In this document: in pieces, positions 1-7,028 of the stretch
Numbering within the stretch: position 1 is the stretch's first letter
Layout of the letters: each line of letters begins with the position of its first letter
Assembly (NCBI GenBank): GCA_900544475.1
Contig: UQVU01000087.1
Span: forward strand, 1 to 7,589
DNA length: 7,589 nucleotides
DNA from: an uncultured Butyricicoccus sp.
GTDB lineage: Bacteria > Bacillota > Clostridia > Oscillospirales > Butyricicoccaceae
Direction: 5' to 3'
Notes under the pieces: generated by a model
What the model saw: only the letters and a program-made list of their open reading frames with translations
Database searches by the model: none
What the model was told of the DNA's origin: nothing
Translations under genes and position numbers: made by a program

Positions 1-1797
1 GTGACCCCCGGCGCCTACCTCGCCAATTCGGTCTACGCCGCCGAGGACCGTCAGGCGCAGATTCCCGAATTCGGCAACATCTACAACATCTACTGCCAGC
101 GCTGCAAGCGCAACGGCGCGATGGACTTCGATGATCTGCTTTTGCAGACCAACATCCTGTTGAGGGATTGTCCCGACGTGCTGGCCCGCTATCAGGAGCA
201 GTTCCAATACATTCTGGTCGACGAGTATCAGGATACCAACTACGCGCAGTATGTGCTCACCAGCCTGCTGGCAGGTTATTATGAGAACATCTGCGTGGTC
301 GGTGATGACGACCAGAGTATCTACAAGTTCCGTGGCGCGAATATCACCAATATTCTGGAGTTTGAAAAGCAGTTCAAGGACGCAAAGACCATCCGTCTGG
401 AACAGAATTACCGCTCGACCGGCAACATTCTGAACGCCGCGAACGAGGTCATCCGCAACAATGTCGGGCGCAAGGGCAAGGAGCTGTGGACCGACCACGG
501 CGATGGCGCGAAAATCAAGCTGCACCGTTCGGACTCGCAGGAGGGTGAGGCCGCCTATATTGCGGATACCATCCGCGAGGGCGTCGAGCAGGGCCGCCGC
601 TGGGGCGATTTCGCCGTGCTCTACCGCAACAACGTCCTGTCGGACAACATCGCCGCCGCGTTCATTCGAGCGGGTGTGCCCTACCGTGTCTACAAGGGAC
701 GCGATTTCTTCTCCCGCGCCGAGGTCAAGGATATGTTTGCCTATCTGTGGGTCATTGAGAACCCGGCGGACGAACTGCGCCTGCGCCGCATCATCAATGT
801 TCCGGCGCGTAAAATCGGCGACAAATCGGTGGAAACCGCGATGCAGCTCGCAGTGGAAAACGGCGTGACGCTCTATGACGTTGTATGTCACGCCTCCGAA
901 TACCCTGCCCTGTCGCGCGGCGCGGCGGCGATGGAAAAGTTCGGCGAAATGATGGAAAATCTGCGCCGGCTGCGCGAGTTTGTTTCGCTTTCCGAGCTGT
1001 ACGATGAACTGCTCGACAAGAGCGGCTACATCCGTGCGCTTCAGCTCAAGGGCGGCCCCGAGGAGGAAGGCCGCATCGAGCACATCGAAGAACTGAAATC
1101 CTACATCGTTGATTACGAGGAAAAGAACGAAAACCCGACGCTCGGCGATTTTCTGGAGAACATGGCGCTTTACACGGACGCCGACCAGTCGGGCGAGGAC
1201 GAGGATGCCGTTGTCATGATGACCATGCACGCGGCAAAGGGACTTGAGTTCCCGGTCGTATTCCTCGCCGGCATGGAGGACGGCCTGTTCCCCGGCTTCC
1301 GCGCAATGGAAAACACCGAGGATATGGAGGAAGAGCGCCGTCTGTGCTACGTGGCAGTTACTCGCGCCAAGGAGCAGCTGTATCTGACCTGCGCGGAGCG
1401 CCGTCTGCTGTACGGCCGCACGCAGTACGCGCATCCGTCGCGGTTCATTGACGAGATGCCGGAGGAGCTTCTTGACAGCAATATCGTCGAGAGCCGCCGC
1501 TTCTCGTCCGCGACCGCGCCCGACCCGACGCTCGACCGTCCGCAGGTCACGAGGGCACGCTATGCGTCTGCTGCGGCAAAGCAGAGCGCGGCGGTCTCCC
1601 CTGCCGCGAAAGCGTCCGTTCCCCTGCCGAATTACGCCGCCGGCGACCGTGTGCGCCATCGTGCGTTCGGCGATGGCATGATCGTATCTGTCAAACCGAT
1701 GGGCGGCGACGCGCTGCTCGAAATTGCGTTCGACAAGAAAGGCACCAAGCGCCTGATGGCCAAGAGCGCCAGCCTGTTCATGCAGGTCATATCTTAA
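1..1797 (+). CDS. pcrA: PcrA/UvrD-family ATP-dependent 3'-5' DNA helicase, 5'-truncated by window edge
   Basis: Superfamily 1A helicase that unwinds DNA during excision repair, plasmid rolling-circle replication and removal of RecA filaments or stalled RNA polymerase. The visible 598 codons hold most of the motor. The motif II Walker B DEYQDTN is at residues 74-80 of the visible part. Motif III (GDDDQSIYKFRG) is at about 101-112, motif IV (LEQNYRST) at about 133-140, motif V (TMHAAKGLEFP) at about 406-416, and motif VI (VAVTRAKEQLY) at about 451-461. The C-terminal end has the PcrA-type segment GDRVRHRAFGDG, an SH3-like fold that contacts RNA polymerase in family members. PcrA is usually about 740 residues, so roughly 140-150 N-terminal residues, including the Walker A loop, lie left of base 1. 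The GTG at base 1 is just where the window begins, not a credible start. The stop TAA (1795-1797) lies inside the end of a palindromic element. PcrA is favoured over UvrD or Rep from the Firmicutes context. Confidence 0.93.
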   Translation: MTPGAYLANSVYAAEDRQAQIPEFGNIYNIYCQRCKRNGAMDFDDLLLQTNILLRDCPDVLARYQEQFQYILVDEYQDTNYAQYVLTSLLAGYYENICVVGDDDQSIYKFRGANITNILEFEKQFKDAKTIRLEQNYRSTGNILNAANEVIRNNVGRKGKELWTDHGDGAKIKLHRSDSQEGEAAYIADTIREGVEQGRRWGDFAVLYRNNVLSDNIAAAFIRAGVPYRVYKGRDFFSRAEVKDMFAYLWVIENPADELRLRRIINVPARKIGDKSVETAMQLAVENGVTLYDVVCHASEYPALSRGAAAMEKFGEMMENLRRLREFVSLSELYDELLDKSGYIRALQLKGGPEEEGRIEHIEELKSYIVDYEEKNENPTLGDFLENMALYTDADQSGEDEDAVVMMTMHAAKGLEFPVVFLAGMEDGLFPGFRAMENTEDMEEERRLCYVAVTRAKEQLYLTCAERRLLYGRTQYAHPSRFIDEMPEELLDSNIVESRRFSSATAPDPTLDRPQVTRARYASAAAKQSAAVSPAAKASVPLPNYAAGDRVRHRAFGDGMIVSVKPMGGDALLEIAFDKKGTKRLMAKSASLFMQVIS

Positions 1798-1850
1798 GGC
1801 AACACCGCACAATGAAAGCGCTCTTGTCCAATTATGCGGTATTGCCTTAA
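1794..1850. repeat. TTAA-bounded imperfect palindrome abutting the pcrA stop codon
   Basis: A 57-bp inverted repeat. The outer arms TTAAGGCAA (1794-1802) and TTGCCTTAA (1842-1850) are perfect complements. After a C/A mismatch the inner arms ACCGCA (1804-1809) and TGCGGT (1835-1840) pair, then a second C/A mismatch and an AAT/ATT pair follow, leaving a loop of about 17 nt. Both ends carry TTAA, and the pcrA stop TAA is part of the left one. There is no T-run after either arm, so it is a poor intrinsic terminator. It resembles a short interspersed palindromic or MITE-like element (inference); only a genome-wide copy count would show that. Confidence 0.6.
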
Positions 1851-1896
1851 CAGAAAACCGCCCGGAGGCTGCATTTTCACAGCACTTCGGGCGGTT
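1851..1896 (-). terminator. Intrinsic terminator of the spoIIA operon
   Basis: Stem arms AACCGCCCG (1856-1864) and CGGGCGGTT (1888-1896) are perfectly complementary. The stem extends inward through a G-T wobble, A-T and G-C, then a small bulge and a CTG/CAG pair, and closes on an A/T-rich loop. Read on the - strand, the stem starts 3 nt after the sigF stop codon and is followed by TTTTCTGTT, a modest T-tract. On the + strand the stem is followed by CCCC, so it serves sigF better than pcrA, though it may also slow convergent pcrA transcripts. Confidence 0.75.
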
Positions 1897-1899
1897 CCC

Positions 1900-2607
1900 C
1901 TATTCTGTCATTTTCTGCCGCAGCATGGCTATCGCGTGCTTTTCAATGCGGCTCACCTGCACCTGCGACACGCCGATGATGCGGCTGACCTGCTGTTGCG
2001 TCATGTCGCGGGCGTATCGGAGCGCAATGACCTGCCGTTCGCGTTCGGGGAGCGTTTCCAGCGCTTCTTCAAGCGAAAGATACAGGCAGGTACGCTCCTC
2101 CATTCCCTCGTCACCGATGAGGTCGCCGAGTCTGCCGCCGCCCGAAAGCTCACGTTCCAGCGAGTCCACCGAAACCTCGGCCTGCTCGCAGGCGGCGACT
2201 TCTTCGGGGGTCAGTCCAGCCGCCGCCGCCAGTTCGCTGACGCCCGGCGAGCGTCCGAGGCGGCTTTCCAGCTCGCTCTGAATTCGCCGCACACGCATGG
2301 CGCGTTCCTTGACCGCGCGGCTGACCTTGACGGCGCCGTCGTCCCGCAGAAAACGGCGTATCTCCCCCGCGATTTTGGGCACGGCATAGGTCGAAAATTC
2401 GTTGCCGAGCGCCGGGTCAAAGCCGCGCACTGCCTTGATAAAGCCGACGCAGGCCAGCTGATACAGATCCTCCGGCTCCAGACCGCGCCCGTAATATCGC
2501 CGCGCGATGGTATGGATAAGGCCGCTGTTTTCCTCAACGAGGGCGCTTTCGGCGGTTCGGTCGCCGTCTGACGCCCGGCGCAGCAGCGCTGTCATGCGCT
2601 CGGTCAA
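1900..2607 (-). CDS. sigF: RNA polymerase sigma factor SigF (forespore-specific, stage II sporulation)
   Basis: Sigma-70 family factor that directs early forespore transcription; also called spoIIAC. It has 235 residues (Bacillus subtilis SigF has 255). Region 2 spans about 25-98, with the core-binding segment EDLYQLACVGFIKAVRGFD (46-64) and the -10-recognition segment FSTYAVPKIAGEIRRFLRDD (71-90). Region 3 is at about 100-150. Region 4 is at about 178-232, with helix-turn-helix residues QQQVSRIIGVSQVQVSRIEK. It is the third gene of the operon after its anti-sigma factor SpoIIAB, which settles SigF rather than the close paralogue SigG. The chosen start is TTG at 2607, because its first bases overlap the spoIIAB stop (TTGA) and GGGAG at 2616-2620 lies 8 nt upstream. 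The ATG at 2595 (residue 5) has no well-spaced ribosome site. The protein is expected to be held inactive by SpoIIAB until SpoIIAA is dephosphorylated. A terminator follows at once, so no spoVA genes are co-transcribed here. Confidence 0.93.
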   Translation of the reverse strand: MTERMTALLRRASDGDRTAESALVEENSGLIHTIARRYYGRGLEPEDLYQLACVGFIKAVRGFDPALGNEFSTYAVPKIAGEIRRFLRDDGAVKVSRAVKERAMRVRRIQSELESRLGRSPGVSELAAAAGLTPEEVAACEQAEVSVDSLERELSGGGRLGDLIGDEGMEERTCLYLSLEEALETLPERERQVIALRYARDMTQQQVSRIIGVSQVQVSRIEKHAIAMLRQKMTE

Positions 2608-3047
2608 GTTTCACGCTCCCGCAGGACCTTGGTCATGGTGACGACCGTGCCGCGCCCCGGCGTCGAACGCACGCGCAGCCGGTCGGTGAAGCTCTCCATG
2701 ATGGTGAAGCCCATGCCGCTGCGCGAGTCGTCGCCGGTCGTGAACATCGGCTTGCGCGCCGCGGCCACGTCCTCGATGCCGCGTCCGGAGTCCTTGATTT
2801 TGATTTCGAGCGCGCGCCCCTCGAACAGACGCACGGCTACCGTGATAAAGCCGCATTTTCCGGCATATCCATGTACAATGGCGTTCGTGACCGCCTCGGA
2901 GACCACTGTTTTGATGTCCCCAAGCTCCTCCATGGTCGGGTCGAGCTGTGAGGCAAACGCCGCGACCGCCTGACGGGCGAAGGCTTCGTTGACCGAGCGG
3001 CTTTCGAATTTGATGCTCATTTTATTGACTGTTTCGCGCAACGTCAT
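2604..3047 (-). CDS. spoIIAB: Anti-sigma F factor SpoIIAB (serine kinase, GHKL ATPase)
   Basis: A 147-residue protein, against 146 in B. subtilis, that binds sigma-F and blocks it and also phosphorylates SpoIIAA using ATP. The GHKL nucleotide pocket is intact. The N-box is EAVTNAIVHGY at 51-61, with E51 and N55 matching the catalytic Glu and Mg-binding Asn of the family. The G1 box is DSGRGI at 86-91 and the G2 box is RSGMGFTIM at 109-117. The N-terminal segment SVNEAFARQAVAAFASQLDP is typical of the family. The ATG at 3047 is chosen because it overlaps the spoIIAA stop (ATGA) and follows a purine run, AAAGGGGGGA. An internal ATG at 3020 (MSIKFESRS) would also fit the family N-terminus but has no ribosome site. 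The gene overlaps both neighbours by 4 bases, which suggests tight stoichiometric coupling of the three partner-switching proteins. Confidence 0.95.
   Translation of the reverse strand: MTLRETVNKMSIKFESRSVNEAFARQAVAAFASQLDPTMEELGDIKTVVSEAVTNAIVHGYAGKCGFITVAVRLFEGRALEIKIKDSGRGIEDVAAARKPMFTTGDDSRSGMGFTIMESFTDRLRVRSTPGRGTVVTMTKVLRERET
2616..2620 (-). promoter_or_regulatory. Ribosome binding site supporting the TTG start of sigF
   Basis: On the - strand GGGAG lies 8 nt before TTG at 2607, inside the end of spoIIAB. This spacing fits the TTG and not the ATG at 2595, so it decides the start. Initiation is probably coupled to termination of spoIIAB translation. Confidence 0.6.
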
Positions 3048-3361
3048 TCCCCCCTTTCAAACACAATGACCTGCGGCAGACCGGCGGCGTCGAAAACGCG
3101 CATCGGCTGTGGCGGTGTGCCGCGCACACGGAAATCGCAGCCGATACGGGCGCAGGTGCGGTGCAGATGCAGCACGACCGCAAGCCCTGAGCTGTCCATG
3201 AAGGTCAGCCCGGATAAATCGAGCACAAGGCTGTCGCATGGGTAGAGTACCATCATATCCTCGCTCCGCTCGATTGTCTGCCGCGCGGCGTGCTGGTCGA
3301 GCTCACCGGTGTAACGCAGCGTCAGCGTGCCTTCGGCTTCGGTTTGGGTAATATCCAGCAT
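3044..3361 (-). CDS. spoIIAA: Anti-sigma F factor antagonist SpoIIAA (STAS domain)
   Basis: A 105-residue single STAS-domain protein. When unphosphorylated it captures SpoIIAB and frees sigma-F; SpoIIAB inactivates it by phosphorylation and the phosphatase SpoIIE reactivates it. Family marks are TGELDQHAA at 18-26 and FMDSSGLAV at 54-62; Ser57 aligns with the phosphorylated Ser58 of B. subtilis. The protein is about 12 residues shorter than the B. subtilis one, missing mainly its C-terminal tail. The ATG at 3361 is preferred because GAGGTG at 3368-3373 precedes it by 6 nt. The upstream in-frame ATG at 3394 lies inside a hairpin loop and has no ribosome site. It is the first gene of the operon. 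The hairpin at 3383-3410 ends only about 20 bp upstream, so regulation at the 5' end of the transcript is possible. Confidence 0.93.
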   Translation of the reverse strand: MLDITQTEAEGTLTLRYTGELDQHAARQTIERSEDMMVLYPCDSLVLDLSGLTFMDSSGLAVVLHLHRTCARIGCDFRVRGTPPQPMRVFDAAGLPQVIVFERGE

Positions 3362-3367
3362 AGTTTT

Positions 3368-3373
3368 CACCTC
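3368..3373 (-). promoter_or_regulatory. Ribosome binding site of spoIIAA
   Basis: GAGGTG on the - strand, 6 nt before ATG 3361. It selects this start over the in-frame ATG at 3394 and lies just downstream of the T-run of the preceding hairpin, so hairpin and ribosome site share the same short leader. Confidence 0.7.
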
Positions 3374-3378
3374 AATAG

Positions 3379-3410
3379 AAAAAAGCCTGTACATTACTTA
3401 GTACAGGCTT
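3379..3410 (-). terminator. Stem-loop with T-run between folC and spoIIAA (terminator or leader attenuator)
   Basis: The arms AAGCCTGTAC and GTACAGGCTT (+ strand 3383-3392 and 3401-3410) are perfectly complementary over 10 bp around an 8-nt loop. On the - strand the stem is followed directly by a T-run that continues to 3379, the standard layout of an intrinsic terminator, and folC ends about 40 nt upstream. On the + strand no comparable T-run follows. The structure ends only about 20 bp before the spoIIAA start, which leaves no room for a promoter downstream of it. It could instead be a 5'-leader hairpin or, as DNA, a palindromic operator with CCTGTAC half-sites. Confidence 0.7.
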
Positions 3411-3421
3411 ATTTTAGCAGT

Positions 3422-3451
3422 TTATTCGGGTTTATTCTGTCGTTTTCCGTC
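3422..3451 (-). promoter_or_regulatory. Candidate sigma-H promoter for the spoIIA operon
   Basis: On the - strand, GACGGAAAA (3451-3443) matches the sigma-H -35 consensus RnAGGAwww at all but one fixed position. A 12-nt spacer follows, then CCCGAATAA (3430-3422), which matches RnnGAATww except at the leading R. In B. subtilis spoIIA is transcribed by sigma-H with Spo0A. The predicted start, near 3415, would place the 3383-3410 hairpin at the very 5' end of the mRNA. The match was found by eye in A/T-rich DNA, so it is tentative. Confidence 0.4.
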
Positions 3452-4736
3452 AGCCGCGCAGTATCTTCTCGGCCTCGCCGATCAGGAACAGCGAACCGCA
3501 GACCAGAATACAGTCCTTCGGCGCGGCGTGCTTCAGCGCAAGCGACAGCGCTTCCTCCGTGCTGCGGCAGTCATATACCTCGGCGCACTCCTGTTCGGCG
3601 AGGGCGGCGACTGTCTGCTCGGCAAGCGAGCGGTCGGCGGCGTCCGGCGTGCAGGCATAGAACGCATCGGCGTGACGCGCCATGCGGCGAACGCAGTATT
3701 CGTATTCCTTGTCGCGCACCATGCCCATGACAACGTGCAGGCGGCGCATTTTGAGCAGGTCATGTACCGAACGGCACAGCGCATCGATACCGGCGGCGTT
3801 GTGGGCGCCGTCAAGCAGGACGAGCGGCGTATCGACAACGCGCTCCAGACGGCCTGCGATACGCGCACGCGCCAGACCGCGCACAGCGGCCTCGACCGGA
3901 ATGTTCCAGCCGCGCAGACGCAGGGCATCAATCGCGCGGAGCGCCGTGGAGGCGTTCTGAATCTGATGGCGTCCGGGCATGGCGATGGTGTATCCTTGCC
4001 CGTTGCAGACAAAGGCCGAACCGTTCAGGCTGCACCGCAGCACACGCAGCGTGTCGGTGCTCTCGTGCCAGACCGCACCCTCGGCGGCCGTCACATGACG
4101 GAAAACTGCAAGTGCGTCCTCCTCCTGCCCGTCGGCACAGACAACTTCCGCGCCCGGCTTGATGATGCCGGCCTTCTCGCCGGCGATTTCCGCGACGGTA
4201 TCGCCCAGAACGGCCATGTGGTCGAGAGACACTGGCGTAATGACGCAGACCTCGGGCGCACGGATGACATTCGTTGCGTCGCAGCGTCCGCCGAGACCGG
4301 TCTCGAGCACGACAATATCGCAACCATGCTCGGCAAAGTACAGAAACGCAACAGCGGTCGTAAATTCGAACTCGCCGATACTCTCCCCGTCCGGCAGCGT
4401 CAGGCTCTCGCAGGCCACGGCGACGCGCTCGGAATAATGCGTCAGGTCGTCGTTCGAGATCATCGTCCCGTCAATGCGGATGCGCTCGTAGAACTGCACG
4501 AGATACGGCGAGGTGTAAAGACCGGTGCGCAGACCGGCCGCCTGCAAGATGGAGGCAATCATGGTCGCGGTCGAGCCTTTGCCGTTCGTTCCGGCGAGAT
4601 GCACGAAGCGCAGCCTGTCCTGCGGATTTCCGAGCGCCGCGCACAGGGCGCGGATACGGTGCAGACCGGGCTTGCCGGAAAAGCGGCCGAGCGAGTGGAT
4701 ATATTCGATAGCTGTTTTCGGGAATTCTGTATCCAT
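3450..4736 (-). CDS. folC: Bifunctional folylpolyglutamate synthase / dihydrofolate synthase FolC
   Basis: A Mur-ligase-family cytosolic enzyme of 428 residues, the usual length. It adds glutamate to dihydropteroate to make dihydrofolate and extends the poly-glutamate tail of reduced folates, using ATP. The P-loop is GTNGKGST at 49-56. The folate-binding segment is [16 protein letters not shown] at 75-90. The Mg/ATP-site segment [13 protein letters not shown] is at 144-156, SLDHMAVLG at 170-178, and EKAGIIKPG at 187-195, where K193 is probably the carbamylated lysine position. LLDGAHN at 307-313 begins the C-terminal domain. The ATG at 4736 is preferred: the [16 protein letters not shown] opening fits the family, and AAAGGA lies about 11 nt upstream, a slightly long spacing. 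The upstream frame is open into valS only because of the valS frameshift. The valS-folC order is widespread in Firmicutes. A promoter-like TGGTATAAT lies 35 bp upstream and the stem-loop at 3383-3410 probably ends the transcript. Confidence 0.93.
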   Translation of the reverse strand: MDTEFPKTAIEYIHSLGRFSGKPGLHRIRALCAALGNPQDRLRFVHLAGTNGKGSTATMIASILQAAGLRTGLYTSPYLVQFYERIRIDGTMISNDDLTHYSERVAVACESLTLPDGESIGEFEFTTAVAFLYFAEHGCDIVVLETGLGGRCDATNVIRAPEVCVITPVSLDHMAVLGDTVAEIAGEKAGIIKPGAEVVCADGQEEDALAVFRHVTAAEGAVWHESTDTLRVLRCSLNGSAFVCNGQGYTIAMPGRHQIQNASTALRAIDALRLRGWNIPVEAAVRGLARARIAGRLERVVDTPLVLLDGAHNAAGIDALCRSVHDLLKMRRLHVVMGMVRDKEYEYCVRRMARHADAFYACTPDAADRSLAEQTVAALAEQECAEVYDCRSTEEALSLALKHAAPKDCILVCGSLFLIGEAEKILRG

Positions 4737-4770
4737 GGTGAAAACGTTCCTTTGTCGTAGTAATAGGTGT

Positions 4771-4779
4771 ATTATACCA
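4771..4779 (-). promoter_or_regulatory. Extended -10 promoter element for folC
   Basis: On the - strand TGGTATAAT is a perfect TATAAT with a TGn extension. The predicted transcription start is near 4764, giving a leader of about 28 nt to ATG 4736. No good -35 hexamer lies 16-18 nt upstream (the DNA there reads near TCGATT), which is tolerable for extended -10 promoters. The element is also one arm of the 4771-4837 inverted repeat. Confidence 0.55.
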
Positions 4780-4837
4780 TAGCGGCAGGTCTTAATCGAA
4801 CCCATCTGCTCGGATGATGTGCCGCTCATGGTATAAT
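4771..4837. repeat. Long inverted repeat with outward-facing TGGTATAAT boxes
   Basis: ATTATACCAT plus AGCGGCA (4771-4787) pairs with TGCCGCT, one bulged C, and ATGGTATAAT (4820-4837). This gives 17 paired bases with a single bulge around a 32-nt loop. The arm ends are extended -10 boxes pointing out of the element in both directions. No clear target-site duplication flanks it. Confidence 0.6.
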
Positions 4838-4849
4838 TGTTAAATAACC

Positions 4850-4880
4850 GGTATAATAATTGCTTTGCGATTATTATACC
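4850..4880. repeat. Near-perfect palindrome with inward-facing GGTATAAT boxes
   Basis: GGTATAATAAT (4850-4860) and ATTATTATACC (4870-4880) are perfectly complementary. The stem continues through a T-G wobble and GC/GC pairs to a TTT loop, 14 pairs in all. It lies between the valS terminator and the 4771-4837 repeat. It is too A/T-rich and lacks a T-run after the stem, so it does not look like a terminator. Confidence 0.6.
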
Positions 4881-4891
4881 ACAGTTGATGC

Positions 4892-4926
4892 AAAAAAGAA
4901 AGCGGAAGCATAAAGCCTCCGCTCTC
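4892..4926 (-). terminator. Intrinsic terminator of valS
   Basis: On the - strand the stem GCGGAGGC / GCTTCCGC (with one G-T wobble) closes a TTTAT loop. It extends outward by a further four pairs and is followed by TTTCTTTTTT. It begins about 20 nt after the unshifted valS stop codon at 4945-4947, which is independent evidence that valS originally ended there and was not fused to folC. Confidence 0.85.
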
Positions 4927-5027
4927 GATTTAACTTTCAGAAAATCAGCCCAGTGCGGCGATAGACTCCTCGAGCTTTGCGAGGTGCTCGCGCAGCTTGT
5001 CGGCCTTTTCGCGCTCGGCTGCAACAA

Positions 5028-5031
5028 CGGG
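5028..5031 (-). other. Junction of the valS frameshift (probable deletion of about 28 bp)
   Basis: On the - strand AAC AAC CCG is followed by TTGTTGCAGCC. The ValRS sequence resumes only if GTT GTT GCA GCC is read, starting at 5028. Relatives carry GFVAKAPAE between these points. Losing those 27 bases plus one more reproduces the observed sequence, so a 28-bp deletion explains both the missing motif and the shift. The exact size is inferred. Confidence 0.65.
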
Positions 5032-7028
5032 TTGTTCAGCTTCTTCATAACGAACGCAATGTCGTCCTCGACCTTCTTCTTCTCCTTGCCCAGACGCGCG
5101 CGCTCAGCCTCGAAGTCGATGAGGTCGCCCATCGGCATGTAAAGCTGTGCGTCACCGGTAACAACGGACGCCATCTTGGCGGCGTCAGCCGGAACTGCGT
5201 CGATAAGCTCGATTTCGGATGCGTAAGCGAGCTTCGGGAAGAAGCCTGCGCCGGCGGAGAAGGTGTCCTTCTTCTCGGTCAGGATGAGTACCTTGGCCTT
5301 CTTGGAGGGCGGTACGTTCATCTCGGCGCGGCGGTTGCGGATGGCGCGGACAGCGTCCATCAGGCTCTCCATCTGCGCTTCTTCGACGGAGAAGTTCAGC
5401 TTCTCGTCATACTCCGGCCACTTGGAAACCATGACAGACGGGCCTGCATGCGGCAGCGCCTGCCAGATGGTCTCGGTGATGAACGGCATGAACGGGTGCA
5501 GCAGCTGCATCGCGCCGCTCAGCACATAGCACAGCACCTTCTGTACGTTCTCGTCGCCGGTCTGCAGACGGGTCTTTGCAATTTCGATATACCAGTCGCA
5601 GAAGTTCTCCCAGATGAAGTCGTTCAGCTTGGCAGCCGCCAGACCCAGCTCGTACTGGTCGATGTTGCGGGTAACGTCTGCTACCAGCGTGTTGAACTTG
5701 GAAAGGATCCACTTGTCCTCAAGCGCCAGCTCTGCGGGCAGCTCTACGGCCTTGTCCTTGTCAATGGTCAGGTTCATCTGGATGAAGCGCGATGCGTTCC
5801 AGATCTTATTGCAGAAGTTGCGGGACGCCTGAACACGCTCGTCCGAGAAACGCATATCGTTTCCAGGGCTGTTGCCGGTTGCGAGGGTGAAGCGCAGCGC
5901 GTCCGCGCCGTACTGGTCGATAACTTCCAGCGGGTCGATGCCGTTGCCGAGCGACTTGGACATCTTGCGGCCCTGCGCGTCGCGCACCAGACCGTGGATA
6001 TAAACCGTCTTGAACGGGGTCTCGCCCATGTGCTCCACACCGGAGAAGATCATGCGGGCAACCCAGAAGAAAATGATGTCGTAGCCGGTAACGAGGGTCG
6101 AAGTCGGGTAGAAATACTCCAGTTCCTTGGTCTTGTCCGGCCAGCCGAGCGTGGAGAACGGCCAGAGTGCGGAGGAGAACCAGGTATCCAGAACGTCCTC
6201 TTCCTGACGGATGTGCGTGCCGCCGCACTTCGGGCAGGTGTGAACATCGGTCTTGGAAACGGTCATTTCGCCGCAGTCCTCGCAGTAGAATGCCGGGATG
6301 CGGTGACCCCACCACAGCTGACGGGAAATACACCAGTCGTGTACGTTTTCCATCCAGCGCAGGTAGGTCTTGGAGAAACGGTCGGGCACGAACTTGGTCT
6401 TGCCCTCGGTAACAACGTCCATCGCAGGCTTTGCGAGCGGCGCCATCTTGACGAACCACTGTGCCGAGGTCATCGGCTCAACGGTCGTGCCGCAGCGGTA
6501 GCAGGTGCCGACGTTGTGCTCGTGGTCCTCGATCTTGACCAGCCAGCCGCCTTCCTCGAGGTCCTTAACAACCGCCTTGCGGCACTCGTAGCGGTCCATG
6601 CCCTCGTACTTGCCGCCGTTTGCGTTGACGGTCGCGTCCTCGTTGAACACGAGAATCTGCTCGAGGTTGTGGCGCTGACCCATCTCGAAGTCGTTCGGGT
6701 CGTGGCACGGCGTAACCTTGACGCAGCCGGTGCCGAATTCCATATCAACGTACTCGTCGCCGAAGATCGGGATTTCGCGGTTCATAATCGGCAGAATGCA
6801 GGTCTTGCCGATGAGGTGCTTGTAGCGCTCATCGTTCGGATTGACGGCAACGCCGGTATCGCCCATGAAGGTCTCCGGACGGGTGGTCGCAACAACGAGG
6901 TCGCCCGAGCCGTCTGCGAGCGGATAGCGGATGTGCCACAGCTTGCCCGGCTGGGTTTCGTACTCAACCTCGGCGTCGGACAGCGCAGTTGCGCAGTGCG
7001 GACACCAGTTGATGATGCGGTGGCCCTT

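Noticed and set aside
1834..2571. A 245-codon + strand open frame opposite sigF
   Set aside because: The opposite strand encodes a full sigma factor with conserved regions 2 and 4; this frame is an antisense shadow starting inside the terminator region.
3438..3444. TGTCGTT as a Spo0A box overlapping the candidate sigma-H promoter
   Set aside because: It matches only five of seven bases of TGNCGAA and no second box is visible; too weak to call, although Spo0A control of spoIIA would be expected from B. subtilis.
3528..4760. A 410-codon open frame on the + strand opposite folC
   Set aside because: It mirrors the FolC coding region in GC-rich DNA, has no recognisable domain, and the - strand frame carries all the Mur-ligase motifs.
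4790..4806. GGTTCGATT on the - strand resembling a tRNA T-loop
   Set aside because: No 5-bp T-stem, acceptor stem or anticodon arm can be built around it; it lies in the loop of the 4771-4837 inverted repeat.
3450..6866. A 1138-codon open frame joining ValRS to FolC, looking like a new fusion enzyme
   Set aside because: The joining stretch (about 70-100 residues) has no family character, crosses the valS terminator and both palindromes, and exists only because of the valS frameshift. FolC has its own start and promoter-like element, and ValRS resumes in another frame up to its own stop at 4945.
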